A stretch of DNA of 33,963 bases from Oscillospiraceae bacterium (lineage in GTDB: Bacteria; Bacillota; Clostridia; Oscillospirales; CAG-382): contig SVRF01000022.1 in NCBI GenBank assembly GCA_015064945.1, forward strand, positions 1-33,963, given 5' to 3'. Below the pieces are notes generated by a model. That model saw only the letters and a list, made by a program, of their open reading frames with translations, searched no databases and had not been told where the DNA came from. This document shows, one piece after another, positions 7,424 to 15,021 of this stretch. The translations under genes and the position numbers were made by a program. The stretch's first letter is position 1, and each line of letters starts with the position of its first letter.

Positions 7424-8242
7424 ATGGAATACAATGCATTAAAAACAGAACAGATAAACGAAAAGAGCTTGCATATAGACGAGATGGACACCCTCTCGAT
7501 GGTAAAGCTTATAAATGAAGAAGATAAGAAGGTTGCCCTTGCAGTTGAAGAAGCCGCAGAATCCCTTGCAAAAGCAATAGATTTAACAGCGGCACGCCTT
7601 AAGGAAGGCGGCAGGCTGTTTTACGTAGGCGCAGGCACCTCGGGCAGACTCGGCGTTTTGGACGCATCTGAGTGTCCCCCCACCTACGGCACTCCCTACG
7701 AGATGGTACAAGGGCTTATCGCAGGCGGTAAGGAGGCGGCGTTCCGTGCGGCGGAAGGCGCAGAGGACAACGCAGAAGCTATGGTTGCTCAGCTTAAAGA
7801 GCAGGACTTTTGCTCTAAAGACGTGTGTGTGGCAATATCCGCCAGCGGTAGCGCACCCTGCGTCCACGGCTCTTTGGAATATTCACGCAGTCTTGGCGCT
7901 TTGGCAATTTCCGTGCAGTGCAACAAAAACAGTACCGCCATCCCTCTCTCCGATGTGGCAATAGTTGCCGAGGTTGGTCCCGAAGTAATAAACGGCAGTA
8001 CCCGTATGAAGGCAGGCACCGCCACAAAGCTTATACTTAACACCCTCTCTACAGGCGTTATGGTGCGTCTTGGCAGAGTAAAGGGTAACAGCATGGTATA
8101 TATGCGTCCCACCAATAAAAAGCTTATGGATAGGGCTGTACGTATGGTTATGAACCAAACAGGCAAGGATTATGACACCTGCAAAGCCGCCATAGAAAAA
8201 GCAGACGGCGATATAAATACCGCCGTTGCATCATTAGCTTAA
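7424..8242 (+). CDS. murQ: N-acetylmuramic acid 6-phosphate etherase MurQ
   Basis: A 272-aa SIS-domain lyase. It cleaves the lactyl ether of MurNAc-6-phosphate to give GlcNAc-6-phosphate and D-lactate in cytoplasmic cell-wall sugar recycling. Seen: the N-terminal LKTEQINEKSLHIDEMD motif, the SIS loop VGAGTSGRLGVLDASECPPTYG (Glu83), AAEGAEDN (Glu114) and the family signature NGSTRMKAGTATK. Glu83 and Glu114 fall at the positions known as catalytic in E. coli MurQ. It is slightly shorter than the usual ~300 aa. The ATG at 7424 is chosen because TGGAGGG lies just upstream; an upstream in-frame extension lies within the promoter. No other amino-sugar gene is adjacent. The stop overlaps the hemW stop by 9 bp, convergently. 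Confidence 0.95.
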   Translation: MEYNALKTEQINEKSLHIDEMDTLSMVKLINEEDKKVALAVEEAAESLAKAIDLTAARLKEGGRLFYVGAGTSGRLGVLDASECPPTYGTPYEMVQGLIAGGKEAAFRAAEGAEDNAEAMVAQLKEQDFCSKDVCVAISASGSAPCVHGSLEYSRSLGALAISVQCNKNSTAIPLSDVAIVAEVGPEVINGSTRMKAGTATKLILNTLSTGVMVRLGRVKGNSMVYMRPTNKKLMDRAVRMVMNQTGKDYDTCKAAIEKADGDINTAVASLA

Positions 8243-9337
8243 AATCATATTTATTAGGGTGTTGGATACTCTGAAGCCTCTCTCCGTAAGGGCAAGAACC
8301 CCGTTTTGGTATACGCCAAGTCCTTGCTTGATGATAATCTGCGGCACACGGTTTTCGTCTATTTTAACGCCCTCTTTCAGCCTGAGCCCCAGCATTATTC
8401 GCTCCTCTTCAGCTTCTGCTGCACTTATTATCGGTGCTACTGCATAGTCGGTGGGGGAGAGAAAACCCTTAGCAGACTTTTTTATGTAATCGGTTACAGA
8501 AGCGGGTGTGGAAAAACGTCGCCCCTCAAAAAAGGAGTGGGCGCCTGCGCCAAAGCCAAAATAAGGTACACGCTTCCAATAGCCCGTATTGTGCCGTGCT
8601 TCTTTGCCTATTAATGCAAAGTTGGATATTTCGTAATGAGTATATCCGGCGTTGCTTAGCATTTTGCAAAGCATATCATATTGCGCCTCCTCACCCTCCT
8701 CGGTGGGGAAGGCGTATTCTTTTTTGCGTAAAAACAGCGGAGTTCCTTCTTCAATGCAAAGCCCGTAAATAGAAATATGCTCCGGCTTTAAAGATATCAG
8801 CTTATTTATGCTGTACCCAAGCATTTCGCCGCTTTCGTCCGGAAGAGCAAAAATTAAGTCAGCACTTATATTATCAAAGCCTGCATTTCTGGCGTTTGCA
8901 AAACAGGTCTCAAAATCCGCCGCCGTGTGGGCTCGGTTAAGCAGTTTCAAGGTGCTGTCATTAAAGGACTGCGCTCCCAATGAAAGTCTGTTAAAGCCGT
9001 TTGCCCTTAAAAGCTTAAGTCCGTCTTCGCCTATTGTTTTCGGATTAGCCTCAAGGGTTATCTCCGCACTTGCATCAAGCTTGAATTTGTTATTAACGGT
9101 GTCAAGAACTCTGCACAGCCTTTCAGCACCCAATACGGTGGGGGTGCCGCCGCCGAAATAAACGGACAATACCCTGTAATCCTCGCTGTTAGAAAAAGAA
9201 TCAATTTGGTTTATCAGCGCATTGGTGTAGCTGTCAAGTGTTGTCTCGTCCCACTTTGATGTGGAATAAAAGGCGCAGTATGCGCATTTGGAAATGCAAA
9301 AGGGGATATGAAAGTATAGCATCAGGTCTTTAGGCAT
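8234..9337 (-). CDS. hemW: Radical SAM heme chaperone HemW (oxygen-independent coproporphyrinogen oxidase-like)
   Basis: A 367-aa radical SAM protein. The [4Fe-4S]/SAM motif is CISKCAYC (Cys14, Cys18, Cys21) in YFHIPFCISKCAYCAFY, followed by VYFGGGTPTVLG, EANPKT and RLSLGAQSF. It lacks the extra N-terminal region of true HemN and has the short HemW C-terminus. HemW binds heme and is thought to deliver it to cytochromes. The gene order lepA-hemW is widely conserved in Firmicutes, which supports the call over HemN. The ATG at 9337 has AGG nearby. A hairpin with a T-run separates it from lepA, so expression may be attenuated. Its stop overlaps that of murQ. Confidence 0.92.
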   Translation of the reverse strand: MPKDLMLYFHIPFCISKCAYCAFYSTSKWDETTLDSYTNALINQIDSFSNSEDYRVLSVYFGGGTPTVLGAERLCRVLDTVNNKFKLDASAEITLEANPKTIGEDGLKLLRANGFNRLSLGAQSFNDSTLKLLNRAHTAADFETCFANARNAGFDNISADLIFALPDESGEMLGYSINKLISLKPEHISIYGLCIEEGTPLFLRKKEYAFPTEEGEEAQYDMLCKMLSNAGYTHYEISNFALIGKEARHNTGYWKRVPYFGFGAGAHSFFEGRRFSTPASVTDYIKKSAKGFLSPTDYAVAPIISAAEAEEERIMLGLRLKEGVKIDENRVPQIIIKQGLGVYQNGVLALTERGFRVSNTLINMILS

Positions 9338-9351
9338 AGCGTACCTCGTTT

Positions 9352-9382
9352 TAAAAAATTAGGCGGCGGATGTACCGCCGCC
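9352..9382 (-). terminator. Intrinsic terminator or attenuator between lepA and hemW
   Basis: Minus strand: GGCGGCGG (9375-9382) and CCGCCGCC (9362-9369) form an 8-bp GC stem with a 6-nt loop, followed by TAATTTTTT. This is a standard intrinsic terminator shape placed inside an otherwise continuous gene series. It lies 7 bp past the lepA stop. Confidence 0.75.
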
Positions 9383-9388
9383 GCAGTG

Positions 9389-11194
9389 TTATTCGTCCAT
9401 CTTAAGAACAGCCATAAACGCTTCTTTAGAGAGCTCTACGCTACCCAAAGAGCGCATCTTCTTTTTACCTTCCTTCTGCTTTTCAAGCAGCTTCTTTTTA
9501 CGGGTAATATCGCCGCCGTAGCACTTGGCAAGTACGTCCTTGCGTAGTGCTCTTACCGTCTCACGGGCTATGATCTTGCCGCCGATGGCCGCCTGCACAG
9601 GCACCTCAAAAAGCTGTCTGGGGATATTATCCTTAAGCTTTTCAACTATCCTCCTCGCTCTTGCATAGCTCTTGTCTGCGTGTACGATGAAGGAGAGTGC
9701 ATCCACGTTTTCCCCGTTAAGCAGGAAGTCCAGCTTAATAAGTTTGGATGCCTTGTAACCGTCAGGCTCGTAATCCAAAGAAGCATATCCCTTGGTCTTG
9801 GATTTTAAAGAGTCGAAAAAGTCGTAAATTATCTCGTTAAGAGGCAACTCATAGTGAAGCTCCGCTCTGTCGCCCGCAACGTACTTCATATCAATAAAGG
9901 TACCTCGCCTGTCCTGACAAAGCTCCATTATACTGCCCACATAAGCGGTAGGAGTAATAACCGTAGCCTTTACAATGGGCTCTGCCGCTTCCTCGATTTC
10001 GTCGGGGGAGGGGTAGTTGGTGGGGTTGTCTATATAACGCACCTCACCCTTTTTGTCGGTTATCTTATAGATAACGCTGGGTGCGGTTGTTATAAGGTCA
10101 AGGTTAAACTCCCTTTCAAGTCTTTCCTGTATTATCTCCATGTGAAGAAGGCCCAAGAAACCGCAACGGAAGCCGAAGCCCAAAGCGGCAGAGGTTTCCG
10201 GCTCAAAACCAAAGGCGCTGTCGTTAAGTCTAAGCTTTTCAAGTGCGTCCTTAAGGTCGCCGTATCTTGCACCGTCGGCAGGATAAATGCCGCTGTAAAC
10301 CATAGGAAGAACCTTTTTAAAGCCGGGCAAGGGCTCATCGGCAGGGGCATCAAGCAGAGTAACCGTGTCACCGACCTCAGTATCGGCAATGCTCTTTATA
10401 CTTGCGGTAAAATAGCCAACCTCACCTGCGGAAAGCATACCCTTGGGGTTAAAGCCGAAAGCGGAAAGGGTGCCAACCTCCACAAGCTCAAAGCTTGCGC
10501 CTGTATGCATCATCTTAACGGTGTCGCCAACCTTAATAGTGCCGTCTTTTACTCTGATATAAACCACAACCCCCTTGTAAGAGTCGTAGTAAGAGTCAAA
10601 TATCAAGGCCTTAAGGGGCGCATTCTCGTCGCCGATAGGGGCAGGGACAGCTTTTACTATCTGCTCAAGCACGTCCTTGATGTTTGTGCCCATCTTTGCA
10701 GATATGGCAGGTGCATCGTCGGCAGGGATGCCCACCACCTCTTCTATCTCGTTCTTGGTTCTTTCAATGTCCGCGCTGGGCAGGTCCATCTTGTTGATAA
10801 CGGGCAAAATTTCCAAGTCGTTATCAACGGCCAAGTATGCGTTGGCAAGGGTCTGTGCCTGTATACCCTGCGTGGCATCAACCACAAGCAAAGCACCCTC
10901 GCAGGACTGTAAAGAGCGAGAAACCTCATAGTTAAAGTCTACGTGACCGGGAGTATCTATTAAATTAAGGTCATAAAGCTCACCGTCGTCAGCCTTGTAT
11001 TTAAAGTTAACGGCCCTCGCCTTAATTGTAATGCCGCGCTCTCTTTCCAACTCCATACTGTCAAGCATTCTGTCCACAGACTCACGCTTTGAAACCGCCT
11101 CCGTATACTCAAGAAGTCGGTCAGCCAAAGTGCTTTTGCCGTGGTCAATATGAGCTATTATTGAGAAATTGCGTATTTTGGAAATATCTGTCAT
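9389..11194 (-). CDS. lepA: Elongation factor 4 (LepA)
   Basis: A 601-aa translational GTPase, as expected for LepA (E. coli 599). It acts on the ribosome, promoting back-translocation or assisting 30S biogenesis. Seen: the G1 loop in [17 protein letters not shown], switch [19 protein letters not shown]4 NKMDLPSA, and the LepA-specific C-terminal domain with [19 protein letters not shown] and [17 protein letters not shown]. The start is the ATG at 11194, preceded by AGGTG; the in-frame GTG at 11203 lies within that ribosome site. It is 21 bp below galE and probably cotranscribed. Confidence 0.97.
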   Translation of the reverse strand: MTDISKIRNFSIIAHIDHGKSTLADRLLEYTEAVSKRESVDRMLDSMELERERGITIKARAVNFKYKADDGELYDLNLIDTPGHVDFNYEVSRSLQSCEGALLVVDATQGIQAQTLANAYLAVDNDLEILPVINKMDLPSADIERTKNEIEEVVGIPADDAPAISAKMGTNIKDVLEQIVKAVPAPIGDENAPLKALIFDSYYDSYKGVVVYIRVKDGTIKVGDTVKMMHTGASFELVEVGTLSAFGFNPKGMLSAGEVGYFTASIKSIADTEVGDTVTLLDAPADEPLPGFKKVLPMVYSGIYPADGARYGDLKDALEKLRLNDSAFGFEPETSAALGFGFRCGFLGLLHMEIIQERLEREFNLDLITTAPSVIYKITDKKGEVRYIDNPTNYPSPDEIEEAAEPIVKATVITPTAYVGSIMELCQDRRGTFIDMKYVAGDRAELHYELPLNEIIYDFFDSLKSKTKGYASLDYEPDGYKASKLIKLDFLLNGENVDALSFIVHADKSYARARRIVEKLKDNIPRQLFEVPVQAAIGGKIIARETVRALRKDVLAKCYGGDITRKKKLLEKQKEGKKKMRSLGSVELSKEAFMAVLKMDE

Positions 11195-11215
11195 CGTTTT
11201 CACCTAAAACGTAAA

Positions 11216-12208
11216 TTATTTATCTTTTACAAAGTTCCAGCTGCTTCTGCACATATCGTCAAGCTCGCGCTTTGCTTCCCATCCAAGCTCTGCCTTAGCT
11301 TTTGAGGGGTCTGCATAAACAACGGGAACATCGCCCGCACGTCTGGGGCAAACCTTGTAAGGCACGTCTACTTTGTTAACATCGGCAAAGGTACGTATAA
11401 GGTCGTAAACGCTGTAGCCCTTGCCTGTACCGAGGTTGTAGATGTGCACACCGCTTTCTTTTTCTATCTTGCCAAGTGCAGCAAGGTGACCGTCTGCTAA
11501 GTCACAAACGTGGATGTAGTCTCTAACACCCGTCCCATCAGGGGTAGGGTAGTCATCACCAAAAACGGTAAGCTCCTTCATTATGCCCTTCGCTGTCTGA
11601 CAGATACGAGGCATGAGATTGTTGGGAATACCGTTGGGGTTTTCGCCTATCAGACCGCTTTCGTGGGCACCGATGGGATTGAAGTATCTGAGCAACGCTA
11701 CGGAAAAATCTTTATCGGAAACGCAAACGTCCTTAAGAATACCCTCAATATACAGCTTGGTGCTGCCATAGGGATTCGTGGTGCTGTTGGGAAAATCTTC
11801 CTTGATCGGTACAGTCTTCGGCTCACCGTAAACAGTAGCACTGGAAGAAAATACCAAACGTTTGACGCCGTATTTTTCCATAAGCTTAAGCAGGTTAACT
11901 GTACCACTTATATTGTTTTCGTAGTAAAGCAAGGGCTTCGCCACCGATTCGCCCACAGCCTTAAGACCAGCAAAATGTATCACGGCGTCTATGTTGTTTT
12001 CTTTAAAAATCTTTTCCATAGAGTCCGGGTCTCTAAGGTCGGCAGTATAAAAAGGGAAATCTTTGCCCGATAATTTTTTAACCGCCTCAACCGCGTCAGG
12101 AGTGCTGTTATAAAAATTATCAAAGCCTACAATTTCTCTGCCTGCATTAAGAAGAGCTAATGCGGTGTGAGAGCCTATATAGCCTGACATACCGGTTACA
12201 AGTATCAT
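11216..12208 (-). CDS. galE: UDP-glucose 4-epimerase GalE
   Basis: A 330-aa extended short-chain dehydrogenase. It interconverts UDP-glucose and UDP-galactose with bound NAD, feeding galactose use and surface polysaccharides. Seen: Rossmann motif GMSGYIGSH (Gly6, Gly9, Gly12), FAGLKAVGESV, catalytic SSSATVYG and Tyr147-x3-Lys151 in NPYGSTKLYIEG, and the C-terminal RRAGDVPVVYADPSKAKAELGW typical of GalE. AAAGGA precedes the ATG. It is the first gene of galE-lepA-hemW. I found no clear promoter in the 78 bp above it, which are partly occupied by the secF terminator. Epimerisation of N-acetyl sugars cannot be excluded. Confidence 0.95.
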   Translation of the reverse strand: MILVTGMSGYIGSHTALALLNAGREIVGFDNFYNSTPDAVEAVKKLSGKDFPFYTADLRDPDSMEKIFKENNIDAVIHFAGLKAVGESVAKPLLYYENNISGTVNLLKLMEKYGVKRLVFSSSATVYGEPKTVPIKEDFPNSTTNPYGSTKLYIEGILKDVCVSDKDFSVALLRYFNPIGAHESGLIGENPNGIPNNLMPRICQTAKGIMKELTVFGDDYPTPDGTGVRDYIHVCDLADGHLAALGKIEKESGVHIYNLGTGKGYSVYDLIRTFADVNKVDVPYKVCPRRAGDVPVVYADPSKAKAELGWEAKRELDDMCRSSWNFVKDK

Positions 12209-12240
12209 AAACGTCGTCCTTTCTTGTTATAATCTTATTA

Positions 12241-12274
12241 AAAAAGCCGTAAAGGAGGTATCCGTTACGGCTTT
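12241..12274 (-). terminator. Intrinsic terminator after secF
   Basis: AAAGCCGTAA (12243-12252) and its complement (12265-12274) form a 10-bp stem with a 12-nt loop. On the minus strand it is followed by TTTTT, ending the secD-secF unit before galE. Confidence 0.8.
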
Positions 12275-12286
12275 CTTTATGCTTTT

Positions 12287-13450
12287 TTACTTCGCTTTTG
12301 CCTGCTTCTTTGCAGCAGCCTTTTCTTCTACCTTAAACCATTTTCTAAGCACGGACCAAATGGGAGAAGCAAGGAAAACGGAGGAGAACAAGCCTGCAAT
12401 GATACCTATGATAAGGGGAAGAGCAAATGCTTTGATGGAAGTAACACCGAGGATGTAAACCAAAATTATTGTAACAAGAGTGGTTATGGTGGTGTTAACG
12501 GAACGAAGCATTGTGGAGTGAACACCGCCGTTTGCGGCAACGTCAAAGTCAGCTTCCTTAACGTTGTTTTCACGGATACGGTCGAAAATAACGATGGTTG
12601 CATTGATGGAATAACCCAAAATTGTAAGACAAGCGGGGATTATATCCAAGGTCATCTCCCAACGGAAGATGGAGTAGAAGGTAAACATCATAAACAGGTT
12701 GAAGAACAAGCAAGCAACGGATGCAAGACCGGAAGCTATCTGCTTAAATCTGAAGGTAATGTAAACCAACATAAGGACAACTGCAATAGCTGCGGATATA
12801 AGCGCAGTCTTGGTCTGTGCAGCGGCACGGTTCTTACTGATGGTGCTTATTTCGTCATCAAGAACTTCAAACTTATCATCGCTGTTAACCTTAGCAATTA
12901 TCTTTTCTTCATAAGAAGTAGAGAAGTAGTTAACGGTAACAACTTTGCCGTCAACCTTTACGCTCTTAAACACATCGTTGTACTTATCAAGTGCGTTAAG
13001 CTTGGCTTTAAGGTCGTCTTCCTTAACGGTAGGTTCGGCCTTAAGCTCAAAAGAAACGTAAGCGTATTCGTTACCCTTGTCATCTGCGGTAGTTTCCTTA
13101 TCGCCAACAGAGTTAACATCGATACCGTAAAGGGAAGCTATCTCCTTTATAACAAGACTGTCAAAGGCAGAAACGGACTTAATGGTAACAATAACGTCCT
13201 TTTTGTTGGAAGAGGACTGTATTAAAGAAACAAACTTATCTTCGCCAACAATGTCCTTAACGTGCTTTTCGATAGCGTCAAGGTTCTTGGAGGGGTCTTT
13301 GTCCATATGCATGGTTATCTTGGAACCGCCGGTAAAATCAACGCCCATATTGAAGCCTGCAATTATGAAAGAAAGCAAGCCTGCAACCAAAAGCACGGCG
13401 GCAACAATAAATGCTATGTTCTTTTTCTTAAGGAAGTCAAAATTTTTCAT
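12287..13450 (-). CDS. secF: Protein translocase subunit SecF
   Basis: A 387-aa SecF. With SecD it uses the proton gradient to pull secreted proteins through SecYEG. Six membrane helices are expected: one at 13-32, a large external domain (about 35-210), and the cluster from about 212 onwards. Seen: the GVDFTGGSKITM motif, LGYSINATIVIFDRIREN and SVNTTITTL, all conserved in the SecD/SecF RND fold. The basic tail ends KKQAKAK. It overlaps secD by one base (TAATG) and has a perfect AGGAGG, so translation is probably coupled. The external domain is longer than in many Gram-negative SecF. Confidence 0.96.
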   Translation of the reverse strand: MKNFDFLKKKNIAFIVAAVLLVAGLLSFIIAGFNMGVDFTGGSKITMHMDKDPSKNLDAIEKHVKDIVGEDKFVSLIQSSSNKKDVIVTIKSVSAFDSLVIKEIASLYGIDVNSVGDKETTADDKGNEYAYVSFELKAEPTVKEDDLKAKLNALDKYNDVFKSVKVDGKVVTVNYFSTSYEEKIIAKVNSDDKFEVLDDEISTISKNRAAAQTKTALISAAIAVVLMLVYITFRFKQIASGLASVACLFFNLFMMFTFYSIFRWEMTLDIIPACLTILGYSINATIVIFDRIRENNVKEADFDVAANGGVHSTMLRSVNTTITTLVTIILVYILGVTSIKAFALPLIIGIIAGLFSSVFLASPIWSVLRKWFKVEEKAAAKKQAKAK

Positions 13451-14775
13451 TAATTGTTACCTCCTTTAACTTTGGGGCAATATTGGGAAGGCTTAACAAA
13501 ACCCATACCTGTGAACAAACGCAACAAGCCCTTAGAGAGGAAGAATGCGGTGAGAACGGAAACCACAACGCCTATAAACAGTGTGATACCGAAGCCCTTA
13601 ACCATACCGTTACCTACAAATACAAGTACAAGTGCCGCAATTGCGGTGGTAACGTTAGAGTCGATAATAGCGGAAAGTGCTTTCTTGAAGCCTGCTTCAG
13701 AAGCGCTCTTAACGCTCTTGCCCGCTCTTATTTCTTCCTTGATACGTTCAAATATAATAACGTTTGCGTCAACTGCCATACCTATGGAAAGAATGATACC
13801 TGCAATACCGGGAAGGGTAAGGGTAACACCAAAGGTGATGATGCAAAGAATAACAATTGCGGTATACGCACAAAGGCTGATGGAAGCAACAATACCGGGG
13901 ATACGGTACATGATGATCATAAATATCATAACCAAAATCAAGCCGATAAGAGCTGCCGTAACACTGGTGTCAAGCGCTTCTTCACCAAGAGTCGCACTGA
14001 TGTAGCTCATAGAACCGTAGGTGTCGTCACACTTAAGCTCGTACTGCATTACACCTGCGTTGATATAACTAGCAAGACGTTCTGCTTCAGACTGATCCTG
14101 TTCAAAGGAAGGACTGGAGATTATAACGCTGTCGCCATTGATCTTTTCTTCAACGGTGGGCTGAGAAATCATCTCATCGCCAACGTAGATGGCAAGATAG
14201 TTATTACCGCCGGTTTTCTTGGAGATTGTCTCGGTAATATTTGCAAAAAGCTTTTCGCCTGCGGATGTAAGAGTAAGCTGAACAACAGGCTTATTGGTAA
14301 CGCCGTCTTCGCTTGTGAATGCAAAGAACGCTTCCTTAACAGCAGTGTAGTCCATAACAACTTCGCCGTCGCTGTTTCTGAAGTTCAAAGCACCGCTCTT
14401 ACCAAACTGGTCAACAACCAAACGTGGGTCGTCGTAACCGGGTATATCAAGCTGAATTTCCGTATCGCTTATGATATAAACACTTGCTTCGGGATTGTTA
14501 ACGCGCTTTTCAAGAATACTTCTGGTATCCTCAAGCCCTTCGGCCGTAACTGTCTGACCGTCCTTGGGAACCACTTCAAACACAACGGATGTACCGCCTG
14601 CCAAGTCCAGACCCAAAGCAACGGCATCGTCTTCAACAAAGCCCTTTTGGTCAATATCAATTCCTAACCAACCAATTCTCATATTCAGTCCGAACAATGC
14701 CGTAAATACAAGCAAGGTTACGCACAGAAGTACAAGAATGGTACGTGCAACGTTATACGCACGTGACATTTTCAT
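13450..14775 (-). CDS. secD: Protein translocase subunit SecD
   Basis: A 441-aa SecD. Helix 1 (12-32), then LGLDLAGGTSVVFEV (about 54-68), the signature SecD motif, then the external P1 region (62-250) and five C-terminal helices with GLILVMIFMIIMY and GMAVDANVIIFERIKEE. It works with SecF in late protein export. The start ATG follows GGAGG by 7 nt. The P1 region is mirrored by the lipoprotein at 15021-16979: residues 134-151 (NSDGEVVMDYTAVKEAFF) are identical there. It has a perfect-consensus promoter upstream. Confidence 0.96.
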   Translation of the reverse strand: MKMSRAYNVARTILVLLCVTLLVFTALFGLNMRIGWLGIDIDQKGFVEDDAVALGLDLAGGTSVVFEVVPKDGQTVTAEGLEDTRSILEKRVNNPEASVYIISDTEIQLDIPGYDDPRLVVDQFGKSGALNFRNSDGEVVMDYTAVKEAFFAFTSEDGVTNKPVVQLTLTSAGEKLFANITETISKKTGGNNYLAIYVGDEMISQPTVEEKINGDSVIISSPSFEQDQSEAERLASYINAGVMQYELKCDDTYGSMSYISATLGEEALDTSVTAALIGLILVMIFMIIMYRIPGIVASISLCAYTAIVILCIITFGVTLTLPGIAGIILSIGMAVDANVIIFERIKEEIRAGKSVKSASEAGFKKALSAIIDSNVTTAIAALVLVFVGNGMVKGFGITLFIGVVVSVLTAFFLSKGLLRLFTGMGFVKPSQYCPKVKGGNN

Positions 14776-14876
14776 AATCCTACCTCCGGAAATGAGTTAC
14801 TTTATATATTAAAAATATATAACATAATTAATATGTTGCGGCAACAAAACCGCCTCTTAAAATTTCACTAAACTCC

Positions 14877-14905
14877 ATTATACTTGCACAACCGCAAAAT
14901 GTCAA
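14877..14905 (-). promoter_or_regulatory. Consensus sigma-A promoter for secD-secF
   Basis: Minus strand: TTGACA (14900-14905), 17-bp spacer, TATAAT (14877-14882), a full consensus match. The leader to the secD ATG is about 95 nt and holds a small palindrome (TGTTGC-G-GCAACA at 14834-14846). Confidence 0.85.
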
Positions 14906-14976
14906 GCACAAAGTTTCAAAAAATACTATATTTTGAAAAACTTGTGTTTACTGCGACATAAATAATAAGCTTAGGG

Positions 14977-15021
14977 AAAAAGTGGAAAATTTGCTTTTTT
15001 TATCTGTATTCTCCGCTTTTT
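14977..15021 (-). terminator. Imperfect hairpin past the SecD-like lipoprotein gene
   Basis: An imperfect 14-bp inverted repeat (14977-14990 and 15008-15021) with T-rich ends follows the minus-strand stop at 15021. One mismatch and one wobble weaken it. It is a plausible terminator ahead of the secD promoter. Confidence 0.4.

Noticed and set aside
9854..10912. 352-codon plus-strand open frame
   Set aside because: Lies fully antisense to lepA, a well-identified gene; an artefact of its codon use.
12209..12286. Promoter for galE
   Set aside because: TATAAC at 12226-12231 on the minus strand has no acceptable -35 at 16-18 bp, so I do not list it.
13483..14667. 394-codon plus-strand open frame
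   Set aside because: Antisense to secD; composition is not protein-like and secD is certain.
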